A stretch of 10,992 nucleotides of DNA from Chlorobiales bacterium (GTDB lineage Bacteria; Bacteroidota; Chlorobiia; Chlorobiales; Chlorobiaceae), in the NCBI GenBank assembly GCA_022360275.1, contig JAKSDC010000024.1:1-10992 (forward strand). The letters are read 5' to 3'. Positions 1 to 7,201 of this stretch are shown piece after piece; within the stretch, counting starts at the first letter, position 1; every line of letters begins with the position of its first letter. A program made the position numbers and the translations under genes. The notes beneath the pieces are model-generated. The model ran no database searches. It was not told the DNA's origin and saw only the letters and a list, made by a program, of their open reading frames with translations.

Positions 1-25
1 TCATGTACTCTCTTGTACACTCCGG

Positions 26-66
26 TTTCTGCGCTCCGCCCGCCTTGCACTCAAGGCGCTCAAGAC
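26..66 (-). repeat. Dispersed repeat, copy 1 (inverted relative to copy 2 at 7922-7962)
   Basis: Read on the minus strand, these 41 bases match 7922-7962 (plus strand) at 35 of 41 positions without gaps by manual alignment. The best conserved part is CGGAGCGCAGAAA at the end of the block. The copy lies just downstream of the leftward tRNA cluster. It contains a perfect hairpin (CGCCTTG-CACT-CAAGGCG, 41-58), and the flank has a second small hairpin (TGTAC/GTACA, 4-19). No coding sense is apparent. It may belong to a larger genome-wide REP-like family, but that is inference from two copies; the 41-58 hairpin could also help end tRNA transcription, although no T-run follows it. Confidence 0.55.
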
Positions 67-87
67 AATAAATAGAGGTACCCAAAA
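65..87 (+). repeat. Short box repeat, copy 1 (GGTACCCAAAAG box)
   Basis: This A/T-rich stretch ending in GGTACCCAAAAG resembles 8001-8026, which ends in the same twelve bases, and more weakly 9060-9078. In copies 1 and 2 it sits close to the 41-bp dispersed repeat, but here that repeat is inverted while the box is in the same orientation. The box lies directly against the 3' end of tRNA-His. Function is unknown. Confidence 0.4.
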
Positions 88-88
88 G

Positions 89-163
89 GGTGAATGAGGG
101 GACTCGAACCCCCGACCTCCAGGGCCACAACCTGGCGCTCTAACCAACTGAGCTACAATCACC
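89..163 (-). tRNA. tRNA-His (anticodon GUG)
   Basis: The minus strand folds into a full cloverleaf with anticodon stem CCAGG/CCTGG, seven-base loop TTGTGGC and anticodon GTG. The T loop is TTCGAGT. A genomically encoded extra G at position -1 faces C73, the identity feature of bacterial tRNA-His, which supports the call. The acceptor stem has one U-U mismatch at its fifth pair. CCA is not encoded, so a CCA-adding enzyme must complete it. It is the last gene of a three-tRNA cluster, 21 bases after tRNA-Arg. Confidence 0.95.
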
Positions 164-184
164 ATAAAATGGCCTACTTCATTG

Positions 185-258
<74 letters not shown>

Positions 259-292
259 AACTAAGCTCTTACCAATGAACATTCCGTCTGTG

Positions 293-365
293 TCGGGGCA
301 CCGAGACTCGAACTCGGGACCTCCTGCTCCCAAAGCAGGCACGCTACCAGCTGCGCCATGCCCCG
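293..365 (-). tRNA. tRNA-Pro (anticodon UGG)
   Basis: The minus strand shows a perfect seven-pair acceptor (CGGGGCA/TGCCCCG), anticodon stem CCTGC/GCAGG with loop TTTGGGA (anticodon TGG), and a TTCGAGT T loop. It is the first gene of the leftward cluster and decodes CCN proline codons by wobble, including CCG, the A-site codon at the suspected frameshift site near 2906. CCA is not encoded. Confidence 0.95.
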
Positions 366-383
366 CTTTACTGGAAGGCTCTC

Positions 384-411
384 AATATAGCACTCTGCCG
401 TTTAGAAACAA
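384..411 (-). promoter_or_regulatory. Putative promoter of the tRNA cluster
   Basis: On the minus strand TTGTTT (411-406) is followed after 16 bases by TATATT (389-384), a reasonable -35/-10 pair. The -10 lies about 19 bases before the tRNA-Pro 5' end, the expected short leader for a tRNA operon. This is pattern matching only. Confidence 0.5.
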
Positions 412-656
412 ACACTTTTTCCACTCCCTGAAAAAAATATCCCTTGCTCATACAACACCGTCCCGGGTCAAAGAATTCAATGGTCTTCAAAGCAGAAGCA
501 TACTGCAGAGACATAAAAACTCTCACTCCAACAACCCGATTACGACTACAATTATCGCTACGCTTATAGAGTGAAAAGCTGACTAACTGAAAACTACTGA
601 CTGATTTCTTGCTGACCAGCTATCTCGCCGTCAAGCAATCCGGATTTTATAACAAT
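412..656. other. Intergenic stretch with no recognised feature
   Basis: Between the tRNA promoter and the 3' end of the outer-membrane channel gene I find no convincing gene and no strong terminator (no stable stem followed by a T-run on either strand). The minus strand has an imperfect direct repeat of CAGT/TAGTCAG units around 580-602. Open frames here are short, and the one running left overlaps tRNA-Pro, so they are not called. Confidence 0.5.
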
Positions 657-2036
657 TCAACGCGAATTGTTGCCTGTCACCTCCTCTTCCGTAACCAGTT
701 TGCCGGCAAACCGTTTCAGTTTCAGTTCGAGTATCTTTGCATCATATCTTGCAGAAGCAATGCTTTTTTGTTCATTAATCAAGTTGAGCTGGGCCTCCCT
801 AAAAGTTGTTGTCGTCAACTGTCCAAGCACATACAACTCTTTTGAACGTCTGAAATTCAACTCTGCCGTCTCAAGATTTTTTTTCAGAAACTCCAGAATA
901 TCAAGAGCATTCAGATACTCCTGCCAGGTATCGGCAACCTGTTTTTCCAACTCATTGAGAGCTTTCTGTTCAAGCAGCTTGCTGTTATGCAGCTCAATGC
1001 GGGCGTTCTGGTTTTTGATGCTTGTCTGAAAACCGTTAAACAAATTGAAGTTCAGCGTCAGCGCCGTGGAAAAATTCCCCGACAGATCATCAGTCCCCGG
1101 ATCAAACCCCGCAGCAGTATTGCCGAAACCGTAACCGGCCTGAACACCCAGTTCAGGAAAAAAATCGGACCGTGCTATATCAAGATCGTACTCTGCCTGT
1201 TTTACCGATTCACGGACGATAAGATATGATGAAAATAATTGCTTCGCGTTCCGGAGCAGTTCCTCCTTTTTCAGACTCTTGTCGAAGGAAACTTCACTTT
1301 CCACCGCGTATGATGAATCAATTGGACGGCTCAGCAGAAAGTTCAATGCGCGGTTTGCGTTTTCCATGCTGAGTACCGCATCCTTCCAGACAACGCTGTC
1401 TGTATTGGCATCCACCGATGCGGACAGCACCTCAAGGGTGTTTGCCTGACCGTATTCAGACCTGAGACGGGCGCGTTTCAGCCTGTCCCCGGATATTGCA
1501 AGGGCTTCTTCTGCAACGGCCAGCTGCTCGGCGGCATCGGCAAGTGCGTAATAAGCCTCACTCACTTCCAGAATCACGTTTTCAATTGCATTACGCGCAA
1601 GAAACCTGCCGAGCCTGCCTGCACTTTTGAGCTTCCTGAAGGTATAGATGTTACCGAACCCGTCAAACAACGTGTAACTTGCCTGCAGGGTAGCGCTTGT
1701 CGAAGTGAACTCGGTGAGCCCTGACGTTGAAGGTTGTTCATTATCCTGATAATTCATAGACCCGACGAGGTCTATTTTCGGCAGCAGACCGGCATTTCCG
1801 ATGTTGACATTGTTGCTGCTGATTTGTTCTTCTCCTCTTGCGACCTGGATATCCTGGTTGCTGGAGAGCGCCTCGGCTACAGCATCCTCAAAAGTCAACA
1901 GCTCGGCAGCAGAAAGAGGTGTAACCGGAAAAACGCTGAGAAACATCACTATCCCGCCAAGCAACGTGCTGACGCAGGAAAACCCGTGATTTCCTCTTTT
2001 TTTCATGACCCTTTGTGTTTTCTGCATCCCAAACAT
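657..2036 (-). CDS. TolC-family outer-membrane efflux channel
   Basis: Outer-membrane exit duct of a tripartite efflux pump. The N-terminus is a signal peptide: basic residues (MKKRGNHG), a hydrophobic run and a small-residue cleavage region (PLSAAE). It has no lipobox cysteine, so it is probably not lipid-anchored. The mature part has the two-fold repeat of the OEP family: each half has a long helical stretch and a barrel hairpin marked by LFDGF (first half) and LFNGF (second half), both preceded by PKIDLVGSM- or PELGVQAGY-type strands. Length (459 aa from this start) is normal. I chose the ATG at 2036 because AGGAGA lies seven bases upstream; the frame is open to a TTG at 2060, and an ATG at 2006 would also give a good signal peptide. 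It is the last gene of the efflux operon, 234 bases after the permease stop. It lacks a substrate-specific signature, so no gene symbol is given. Confidence 0.9.
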   Translation of the reverse strand: MFGMQKTQRVMKKRGNHGFSCVSTLLGGIVMFLSVFPVTPLSAAELLTFEDAVAEALSSNQDIQVARGEEQISSNNVNIGNAGLLPKIDLVGSMNYQDNEQPSTSGLTEFTSTSATLQASYTLFDGFGNIYTFRKLKSAGRLGRFLARNAIENVILEVSEAYYALADAAEQLAVAEEALAISGDRLKRARLRSEYGQANTLEVLSASVDANTDSVVWKDAVLSMENANRALNFLLSRPIDSSYAVESEVSFDKSLKKEELLRNAKQLFSSYLIVRESVKQAEYDLDIARSDFFPELGVQAGYGFGNTAAGFDPGTDDLSGNFSTALTLNFNLFNGFQTSIKNQNARIELHNSKLLEQKALNELEKQVADTWQEYLNALDILEFLKKNLETAELNFRRSKELYVLGQLTTTTFREAQLNLINEQKSIASARYDAKILELKLKRFAGKLVTEEEVTGNNSR

Positions 2037-2270
2037 CCCTTTTCTCCTCATGCCTGTCAAATCTTATTACCTTCCTGACCTTCCTGCACCCTCACCCTAT
2101 CATGGCTGGCTTGTTACCGCTAACAAAATGTCGGTTCCATTTCTTCTTATTCATTATATACTCATCAATCATTATCACTGTCCTGTCCACGGCTTCCGGC
2201 TCCTTGACTCTTGCTTTCCCCCTGCCCCTACACTTCAGGGCGACTTAAACACCTTCCCTTTCCATACAGC
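2037..2270 (-). other. Intergenic region inside the efflux operon; possible small ORF at 2092-2172
   Basis: This is a long gap for genes of one pump. No stable terminator or clear promoter is visible. On the minus strand a 26-codon frame (ATG at 2172, TGA at 2094-2092) begins MIDEYIMNKKKWNR and has AGGA eight bases before the ATG. It could be a real small basic peptide, but length and lack of recognisable homology make chance equally likely. Confidence 0.25.
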
Positions 2271-2903
2271 CTACTGCTCCTCTCCCTCAAACAGCTCCCG
2301 GTGCATAACTGCCGGTTCGACAGCTTCGGGAGAAGGTTTTTCGCCGGAGAACAACCCGACAAAAAACGCCTTCATACGATTCAGCAAAACCAGCAGGGCC
2401 GGCAGCATCACCAGGTTGAGGAGTGTCCCGAACAATAAACCGTATGCAACGGAGATTGCCATAGGGCTCAAGAACTGTGCCTGTCTGCTCTGCTCGAAAA
2501 TCAACGGACCGAGACCGGCAATGGTTGTCAGCGAGGTGAGCACAATCGGACGGAAACGACTCAGCCCTACTTCATAAAGCGCTTCCGTAAAATGCTTTCC
2601 AGACTGCAGACGACCGTTGAACGCATTGACAAAAACCAAAGCGTCGTTAATGACAATCCCGATGAGAGCGATCACACCGAAAAGCGAAAGAAAGCTCATC
2701 AGGTAACCTTGTATAAAATGCCCCCATACCACCCCGACAAGACTGAACGGAATCATGAGGAACACAATAAAGGCCTGCAGAAAAGAACGGAAAGAAAAAA
2801 CAACAACCAGAAACATCAGGCCCAAGACAACCGGAAAAACATTTTTCATCGAATTGGTTGTCTTGTCGCTTTCCCTGCTCTGGCCTTCAAAATCATAGCT
2901 CAC
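2271..2903 (-). CDS. RND efflux permease, C-terminal part (TM8-TM12), in the -1 frame
   Basis: C-terminal 210 residues of a HAE1/AcrB-type proton-driven RND permease: five hydrophobic helices corresponding to TM8-TM12 and a hydrophilic tail. The TM10 segment reads GIVINDALVFVN, where AcrB has the proton-relay lysine (K940); here that position is Asn followed by Asp. The RFRPIVLTSL motif preserves the TM11 arginine region (AcrB R971). It has no TM1-7 and no periplasmic domains, so it cannot be a pump alone. The only start at the junction is GTG at 2903, whose TG are also bases of the upstream gene's TGA (4-base overlap, GTGA), permitting translational coupling. Joined to the 838-residue upstream frame it restores a continuous RND protein of about 1,048 residues. 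It may be expressed by -1 frameshifting, by coupled reinitiation as a separate subunit, or the split may be a mutation or sequence error. Confidence 0.85.
   Translation of the reverse strand: MSYDFEGQSRESDKTTNSMKNVFPVVLGLMFLVVVFSFRSFLQAFIVFLMIPFSLVGVVWGHFIQGYLMSFLSLFGVIALIGIVINDALVFVNAFNGRLQSGKHFTEALYEVGLSRFRPIVLTSLTTIAGLGPLIFEQSRQAQFLSPMAISVAYGLLFGTLLNLVMLPALLVLLNRMKAFFVGLFSGEKPSPEAVEPAVMHRELFEGEEQ
2823..2865. repeat. Ten-pair inverted repeat inside the C-terminal permease frame
   Basis: CAAGACAACC (2823-2832) and GGTTGTCTTG (2856-2865) are perfect reverse complements. The 23-base loop holds a second inverted pair, GAAAAA/TTTTTC (2834-2839/2842-2847). The mRNA could form a two-tier hairpin starting about 40 bases downstream of the heptamer at 2906-2912. 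It may be a chance result of codon choice. Confidence 0.5.
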
Positions 2904-5416
2904 ATCGGGAAACGTTTCCAGAAGGCCGGGATAATTTCCAAATCGATTCGCTCGAGCAGATCGGGGACCGATTCTTTCGAACTGACAATATCCGCTTCGA
3001 TTTTTACAACTCTCTGGGCATCGATATGATTGACCGAAGACACCCCGCGCTGTATCCTGACATCGGCAATCGAGCCAAGAGGAAAGGCCCTTCCGTCGGG
3101 CAGGCGAATGTCCATCCGCTCCATTTTTGCCACAGACTCACGATCAGATTCGGAAAACCGCACCCAGATTTTCACTTCGTCGATCCCTCGCAGAATTCTC
3201 TGGGTCTCATAACCGAAAAAACCGCTCCTGACCTGGTTCATCACCTCAGCCTCAGTCAGGCCGAGCGATCGTGCTTTATCATTGAGCGTCACACGAACCT
3301 CGCGTAAACCGGGAGGATCGTCATCAATAACATCCTTAAGCTCAGGCATCTTTCTCAACTCACCCTCAAGGTACTCTTTCGCTCCTCTCAGCTGTTCCAG
3401 ATTATCGCTCTTGAGCGCAATCGATACCGGCATTCCCCAAAAACCACCTGTTCCAACCTGCAGTTTCTCCGCGCCCGGAACAGCACCGATTTTTTCCCTG
3501 ATGGCATTGGATACCTGCCTGCTTGACCACTCCCGAAACTGGCCATCGAGCAAGGTAATCCTCAGCCCTCCTTTATGTGCATCCGGCCCGACCTTTCGCC
3601 CGATCGCTTTGACCAGCTCCTGCCCATACTCTTCCCTGTATTCCTCGTTTACTTCCCTCACATTCTTTTCCATACGGGCCAGCAGGCTGTCGGTTACTGT
3701 TTGACGTGTTCCCGCAGGCATCTCGAATGTCAGCTCCACGTTATCAAACTCCAGATTGGGAAAAAATGTCAGTTTGACAATTCCTCCCTGTATCGCCCCG
3801 ATAGTGATAAACAGAAGAGCAACCGGCACCATGGCTGTAATAAGAGGATTGTTTATGCTGAAACGCAGTACAGGTGCATATAATCTTTCCCGCTGAAAGC
3901 GTATGAATGCCTCCGATTTACGCAACAGCCAAGTTTTCTGACCCGGATTTCCACGCAATGCACGCGAATGCGCTATATGACCGGGCAGAATGAAAATTCC
4001 CTCGACAAGAGAAATCAGGAGAGTGGCAATCACGACAAACCCGATATCCCTGAACCTCTCTCCGAAAGATCCTTCAAGAAAAAGAAAGAGCGTGAAAAAT
4101 ATAATGGTTGTCAGTACTGCGGCAACAACCGACGGCAGCACATCCATGGTACCTTCGACCGCTGCATCGAGAGGTTTCATTCCTTCCTCATAGCGCTGAT
4201 AGATGCTTTCGGCAATAACGATGCCGTCATCGACCAGAATACCAACTACCAGAATCATGGCAAGCAGGGATACCACATTGATGGTCAATCCGTAAAAGGT
4301 GCCGAGCATGAACATGCCGGCAAATGAAAGGGGAATTGAAAGCGCAACCCAGAAGGCCATCCTCGGGTTGAGTGAAAAGGAAAGAAAGAGCACCACAAGA
4401 ATGCTTCCGATAAAGCCATTCGAAGCAAGGATATTCGCGCGTTCCTGCACGATACCCGAACCATCACGTAACAGACTGACAGATATATCATCATGCTCTG
4501 CATCGAACTCCTTCATGAATGCTGCGACTTTCCGGGCGATGGTGAACATGTCTTCATCGCTGTTTTTTTCAATATCGATCGTCACGGATGGTTTCCCGTC
4601 GTAATAGGTCCGGTTCGGATCTTCCGACCAACGATCCTTTACCTCGGCAATGTCCTTGAGAAGGACCAGTCCGCCTGCCGCTGTAGTGCGCACCACCAGG
4701 TTTTCGATATCAACGGCATAATAGCCCTGATTATCCGAACGGATAAGGAGCTCTTCATCAGCCCCTTTAATGGTTCCCCCCGTTATCCTCAGATTAGCCT
4801 CGCTCACGGCAGCCGCTACCTCATCAAAGGTCAAACCATAGGACTTCAGCACATCTTCCCGGACGCTTACCTCGATTTCCTCCTCCGGGAATCCGCTTAA
4901 GGTAATTTTGGAGATACCTTCATTGTTGCGCAGTTCACGCTCGATCCTGCGGGCATAGGTTTTCAGAACTTGAAGATCAACATCGCCGTAAATGGAGTAA
5001 GCAACGACAAAATCCGTCATCTCCATCTTGTATATCCTGATTTTCTCCAGTCCGACAGGGAAGGAACTGATCTGGTCGACAGCATTGCTCACCTCCTGCA
5101 ACAACACATTTGCATCGTAATTCTGGAGCAGCTCGACAGTAATTGTTGCAGAATTTTCCTGTGACACAGAGGTCACCCGCTCTATTCCGGTTACACCTTT
5201 GAGTTCATCCTCTATTTTGAGGGTAATACCTTCCTCGATCTCTTCGGGTGAAGCACCAGGAAATGAAGCGACAATAAAGATGGTATGAGAGGGAACTTCG
5301 GGGAAAAACGTGGTTTTCATCCCCCTGAAAGCAAAAAAACCAAACAGGAAGATTGCCAGAAAAATTGCGTTGCCCAGAACAGGGTATCTGATAAATTGCC
5401 TGATAATTCCTTTCAC
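2900..5416 (-). CDS. RND efflux permease, N-terminal part (TM1-TM7 and both periplasmic domains)
   Basis: Inner-membrane proton-antiport pump of the HAE1/AcrB type, probably exporting hydrophobic or amphiphilic compounds together with the adaptor and channel encoded beside it. Residues 13-32 form TM1; the first porter domain runs to about residue 330; TM2-TM6 follow, with the proton-relay pair D396-D397 in TM4 (GILVDDGIV), matching AcrB D407/D408. TM7 lies near residues 525-547, followed by the second periplasmic loop. The frame stops at residue 838, just before TM8, after RFPM. The expected RND continuation (RFPDVSYDFEG) is present in the -1 frame, so the reading frame, not the protein content, is broken. 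The start is GTG (MKGIIRQFIRYP is a typical RND beginning), with no clear Shine-Dalgarno sequence. It lies 98 bases after the adaptor gene. Substrate cannot be read from sequence. Confidence 0.9.
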   Translation of the reverse strand: MKGIIRQFIRYPVLGNAIFLAIFLFGFFAFRGMKTTFFPEVPSHTIFIVASFPGASPEEIEEGITLKIEDELKGVTGIERVTSVSQENSATITVELLQNYDANVLLQEVSNAVDQISSFPVGLEKIRIYKMEMTDFVVAYSIYGDVDLQVLKTYARRIERELRNNEGISKITLSGFPEEEIEVSVREDVLKSYGLTFDEVAAAVSEANLRITGGTIKGADEELLIRSDNQGYYAVDIENLVVRTTAAGGLVLLKDIAEVKDRWSEDPNRTYYDGKPSVTIDIEKNSDEDMFTIARKVAAFMKEFDAEHDDISVSLLRDGSGIVQERANILASNGFIGSILVVLFLSFSLNPRMAFWVALSIPLSFAGMFMLGTFYGLTINVVSLLAMILVVGILVDDGIVIAESIYQRYEEGMKPLDAAVEGTMDVLPSVVAAVLTTIIFFTLFLFLEGSFGERFRDIGFVVIATLLISLVEGIFILPGHIAHSRALRGNPGQKTWLLRKSEAFIRFQRERLYAPVLRFSINNPLITAMVPVALLFITIGAIQGGIVKLTFFPNLEFDNVELTFEMPAGTRQTVTDSLLARMEKNVREVNEEYREEYGQELVKAIGRKVGPDAHKGGLRITLLDGQFREWSSRQVSNAIREKIGAVPGAEKLQVGTGGFWGMPVSIALKSDNLEQLRGAKEYLEGELRKMPELKDVIDDDPPGLREVRVTLNDKARSLGLTEAEVMNQVRSGFFGYETQRILRGIDEVKIWVRFSESDRESVAKMERMDIRLPDGRAFPLGSIADVRIQRGVSSVNHIDAQRVVKIEADIVSSKESVPDLLERIDLEIIPAFWKRFPM
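2906..2912 (-). other. Candidate -1 frameshift heptamer T-TTC-CCG
   Basis: In the zero frame the mRNA reads CGT-TTC-CCG-ATG-TGA. The bases T-TTC-CCG fit the X-XXY-YYZ pattern of -1 slippery sites: tRNA-Phe can re-pair from TTC to TTT and tRNA-Pro from CCG to CCC. After the slip the next codons are GAT-GTG-AGC, giving RFPDVSYDFEG and the whole C-terminal permease part. The zero-frame stop is only one codon downstream. A 12-base palindrome (GGAAACGTTTCC, 2908-2919) overlaps the site. No strong stimulatory structure lies at the usual 5-9 base distance, which weakens the case. Confidence 0.4.
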
Positions 5417-5451
5417 AATCCAGAATCAGCTTTAAGGCGCCTGAAAGCTTT

Positions 5452-5467
5452 GCTTTTCCGGAAAAGC
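5452..5467. repeat. Perfect 16-bp palindrome between adaptor and permease genes
   Basis: GCTTTTCCGGAAAAGC is fully self-complementary and sits in the 98-base gap between the adaptor stop and the permease start, next to GGCGCC and GCGCTGCGCGCC motifs. It could be a protein-binding site, an RNA stem that sets adaptor/permease stoichiometry, or a repeat remnant. No T-run follows it on the transcribed (minus) strand, so it is not a standard terminator. Confidence 0.55.
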
Positions 5468-5514
5468 CGGAATGTGTTGCGCTGCGCGCCCTTTCGTTAT
5501 AAACAGTTTTCTCT

Positions 5515-6678
5515 TTATTCCGAACCGGTCGGACCCGGTTCCTGCATCGTGACTATCGATTCGGAGACAACCATGCCGTTAAAAAGCCCCTCTACAGGCT
5601 CGGCAACGATTGCTGTACCATCCGGAATACCCCTTATAATTGCAGCTTTTCCGTCAACCGAAACCACCTCGACCGGAAGCAATATCAAAACAGAATCACG
5701 CAGGGCAAAGACCCTGTTTTCAGCATCGAGCAGCTCCCGAGCTATAACTGCCGCACTCTCTACAGGCACGCTTAGAGAGGCCGAAAGATACATACCGTCT
5801 TTCAAACGAGGATCGTCGAGAATAACATACACACCCACTGTCTGCGTGTCTGGATCTATCGCATCGTTTACCCGTGCGACTTTTGCCTCTATCGAGCCGT
5901 TGAAATCATCGGATGAAAGCGTAATCCTGTCACCTTCCTGAATAAATTCCGCCTCCCGTACCGGGGCAGACAGTTCCACTTCAAAAGCGCTCGTCGCTGC
6001 AAACTCCCCTATCTTCTGCCCGTTACGGACCAGAATACCGGGATTTGCCTCGGAAACCGTAACGACTCCATCGAACGGTGCGAGAATACGGTACTTCGCG
6101 AGAGTCTCCTCCATACTGCGGACCGAGAAAAACTTGTCGTAGATATTTCTGGCAGCCACATAATTTCTCAACCTTTCGCTCTGTGCCGAAGGCAAGGGAC
6201 GAAGCGGTTTTTCGATACTGAAATTATCGAGATACTGTTTCCATGGTCCTGCATATTCAGGAAAATCAATCACAAGATCCGGCATAAGCAACGTCAATTC
6301 ATTGAGCAATGAACTTTTCTCCGCAAGCACGGTGTTGCGGTAAACGCTGTCATCGATTCTGAGCAGTACCTCTCCCTTTTTGAATCTGCGCCCTTCCCGA
6401 AACGGCTTTGCTCCCTCGACAAACACCCCGGTTACTTCGGCATATATCTCGATTTTTTTTACCGCTTCGACCATTCCGTTCAATTTGACCACCCTTTCCA
6501 CCTCTTCATTGGTTATCTCGATAACCGGCACCTTGCTCTCCCTTTTTGGAACAGTCCCTTCCGGCTGCTGTGATTTTCCAGACCCAAGCATCCTGCCGAT
6601 AACCACACCGGCAACAACAATCATCACAGCAATAGCATAGGGTTTGATCTTCGACATAATGTGGCGGATTTGTTTCAT
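5515..6678 (-). CDS. Efflux RND periplasmic adaptor subunit (HlyD/MFP family)
   Basis: Membrane-fusion protein bridging the RND permease and the TolC-type channel. A single N-terminal hydrophobic segment (IAVMIVVAGVVIG) anchors it in the inner membrane; there is no lipobox cysteine. The first lipoyl half (GMVEAVKKIEIYAEVTGVF, then FKKGEVLLRID) is followed by a fairly short helical region with a proline-rich insert (EKPLRPLPSAQ) and the second lipoyl half (ILAPFDGVVTVSEANPGILVRNGQ). Beta-barrel (FEVELSAPVREAEFI, DDPRLKDGMYLSASL) and membrane-proximal domains complete it. About 387 aa is normal. I chose the ATG at 6678, 25 bases after the marR stop, with AAAAGAG about ten bases upstream; a TTG at 6687 in the same frame is less likely. 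It is the second gene of the efflux operon. Confidence 0.93.
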   Translation of the reverse strand: MKQIRHIMSKIKPYAIAVMIVVAGVVIGRMLGSGKSQQPEGTVPKRESKVPVIEITNEEVERVVKLNGMVEAVKKIEIYAEVTGVFVEGAKPFREGRRFKKGEVLLRIDDSVYRNTVLAEKSSLLNELTLLMPDLVIDFPEYAGPWKQYLDNFSIEKPLRPLPSAQSERLRNYVAARNIYDKFFSVRSMEETLAKYRILAPFDGVVTVSEANPGILVRNGQKIGEFAATSAFEVELSAPVREAEFIQEGDRITLSSDDFNGSIEAKVARVNDAIDPDTQTVGVYVILDDPRLKDGMYLSASLSVPVESAAVIARELLDAENRVFALRDSVLILLPVEVVSVDGKAAIIRGIPDGTAIVAEPVEGLFNGMVVSESIVTMQEPGPTGSE

Positions 6679-6703
6679 AACAGACAACTCTTTTCAGGTA
6701 CAT

Positions 6704-7165
6704 CTATGGCTGTTTTTTTATAACGTTCGCTGCATTTTCCCTCAGCTTCTCAAGAACCTCAAAGACAACCTTGACCTGATCCCCGTCGATTCCTTCGAGC
6801 AGACACTTGTTAAGCCCCCTTACTTCCGGAAGCATCTTTTCTACAAGCTCTCTCCCCTTCGATGTCAGGTAGGCAAGATTGGAACGGCGATCGTGCGGGG
6901 CTTTTTTTCTGATCGCAAGTTTCTTTTTTTCAAGGCTGTCGAGAATACGTGTTATGGTCGCATCGTCCTTTAACACATACTCTGCTATCACATTTTGACT
7001 CAATCCGTCGCTTATGCTCAAACGAACAAGTACGGCAAACTGCTCGGGAGAAATGTTGTCGTTATATCTCGTTACCCTTGCGGCAAACACCGTTCGCAGA
7101 AGGTTCGCCGTTATCGCCACATGATGGCCGATAAATTTTTTTACCGGATTTTCTTTCTCTCTCAT
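6704..7165 (-). CDS. MarR-family transcriptional regulator of the efflux operon
   Basis: Dimeric winged-helix repressor, 153 aa, the usual MarR length. The helix-turn-helix covers about residues 53-80 (GLSQNVIAEYVLKDDATITR, LDSLEKK) and the wing carries the family signature D92-R93-R94 (APHDRRSNLAYLTSKGREL). The flanking N- and C-terminal helices would form the dimer interface. It is the first gene of the operon, 25 bases before the adaptor, so it probably represses itself and the pump until a ligand, likely a pump substrate, releases it; that is the known behaviour of many MarR-efflux pairs and an inference here. Palindromes immediately upstream are a good candidate operator. The ATG start has no strong Shine-Dalgarno sequence. 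Confidence 0.93.
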   Translation of the reverse strand: MREKENPVKKFIGHHVAITANLLRTVFAARVTRYNDNISPEQFAVLVRLSISDGLSQNVIAEYVLKDDATITRILDSLEKKKLAIRKKAPHDRRSNLAYLTSKGRELVEKMLPEVRGLNKCLLEGIDGDQVKVVFEVLEKLRENAANVIKKQP

Positions 7166-7175
7166 ACCAAATTAC

Positions 7176-7196
7176 TTGATATCAAAATATTTGATA
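7176..7196. promoter_or_regulatory. Putative MarR operator (three overlapping TTGATA/TATCAA half-sites)
   Basis: A perfect 10-bp palindrome TTGATATCAA (7176-7185) overlaps a perfect 17-bp palindrome TATCAAAATATTTGATA (7180-7196), so half-sites occur at 7176, 7180 and 7191. They lie between the predicted -10 box (7202-7207) and the marR ATG (7165), around the expected transcription start, the usual place for an autoregulatory MarR site. AT-rich palindromes of 16-20 bp are typical MarR targets. Confidence 0.65.
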
Positions 7197-7201
7197 CCGC
7201 A

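Noticed and set aside
41..58. Hairpin CGCCTTG/CAAGGCG as a rho-independent terminator of the tRNA cluster
   Set aside because: No T-run follows on the minus strand (the next bases are GGCGGAGCG), and the stem is part of the dispersed repeat.
275..574. 99-codon plus-strand open frame
   Set aside because: It runs through tRNA-Pro in antisense and has low-complexity, repeat-free sequence with no recognisable domain; a chance frame.
3968..4327. 119-codon plus-strand frame opposite the RND permease
   Set aside because: It is antisense to a clearly conserved pump gene, with composition typical of a mirrored coding frame (rich in N, Q, H, K) and no start signal.
2271..5416. Reading the two permease frames as a pseudogene
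   Set aside because: Only the frame is interrupted. Both parts are full, conserved and lack further stops, and the GTGA overlap and heptamer allow expression, so pseudogene status is not supported by this sequence alone.
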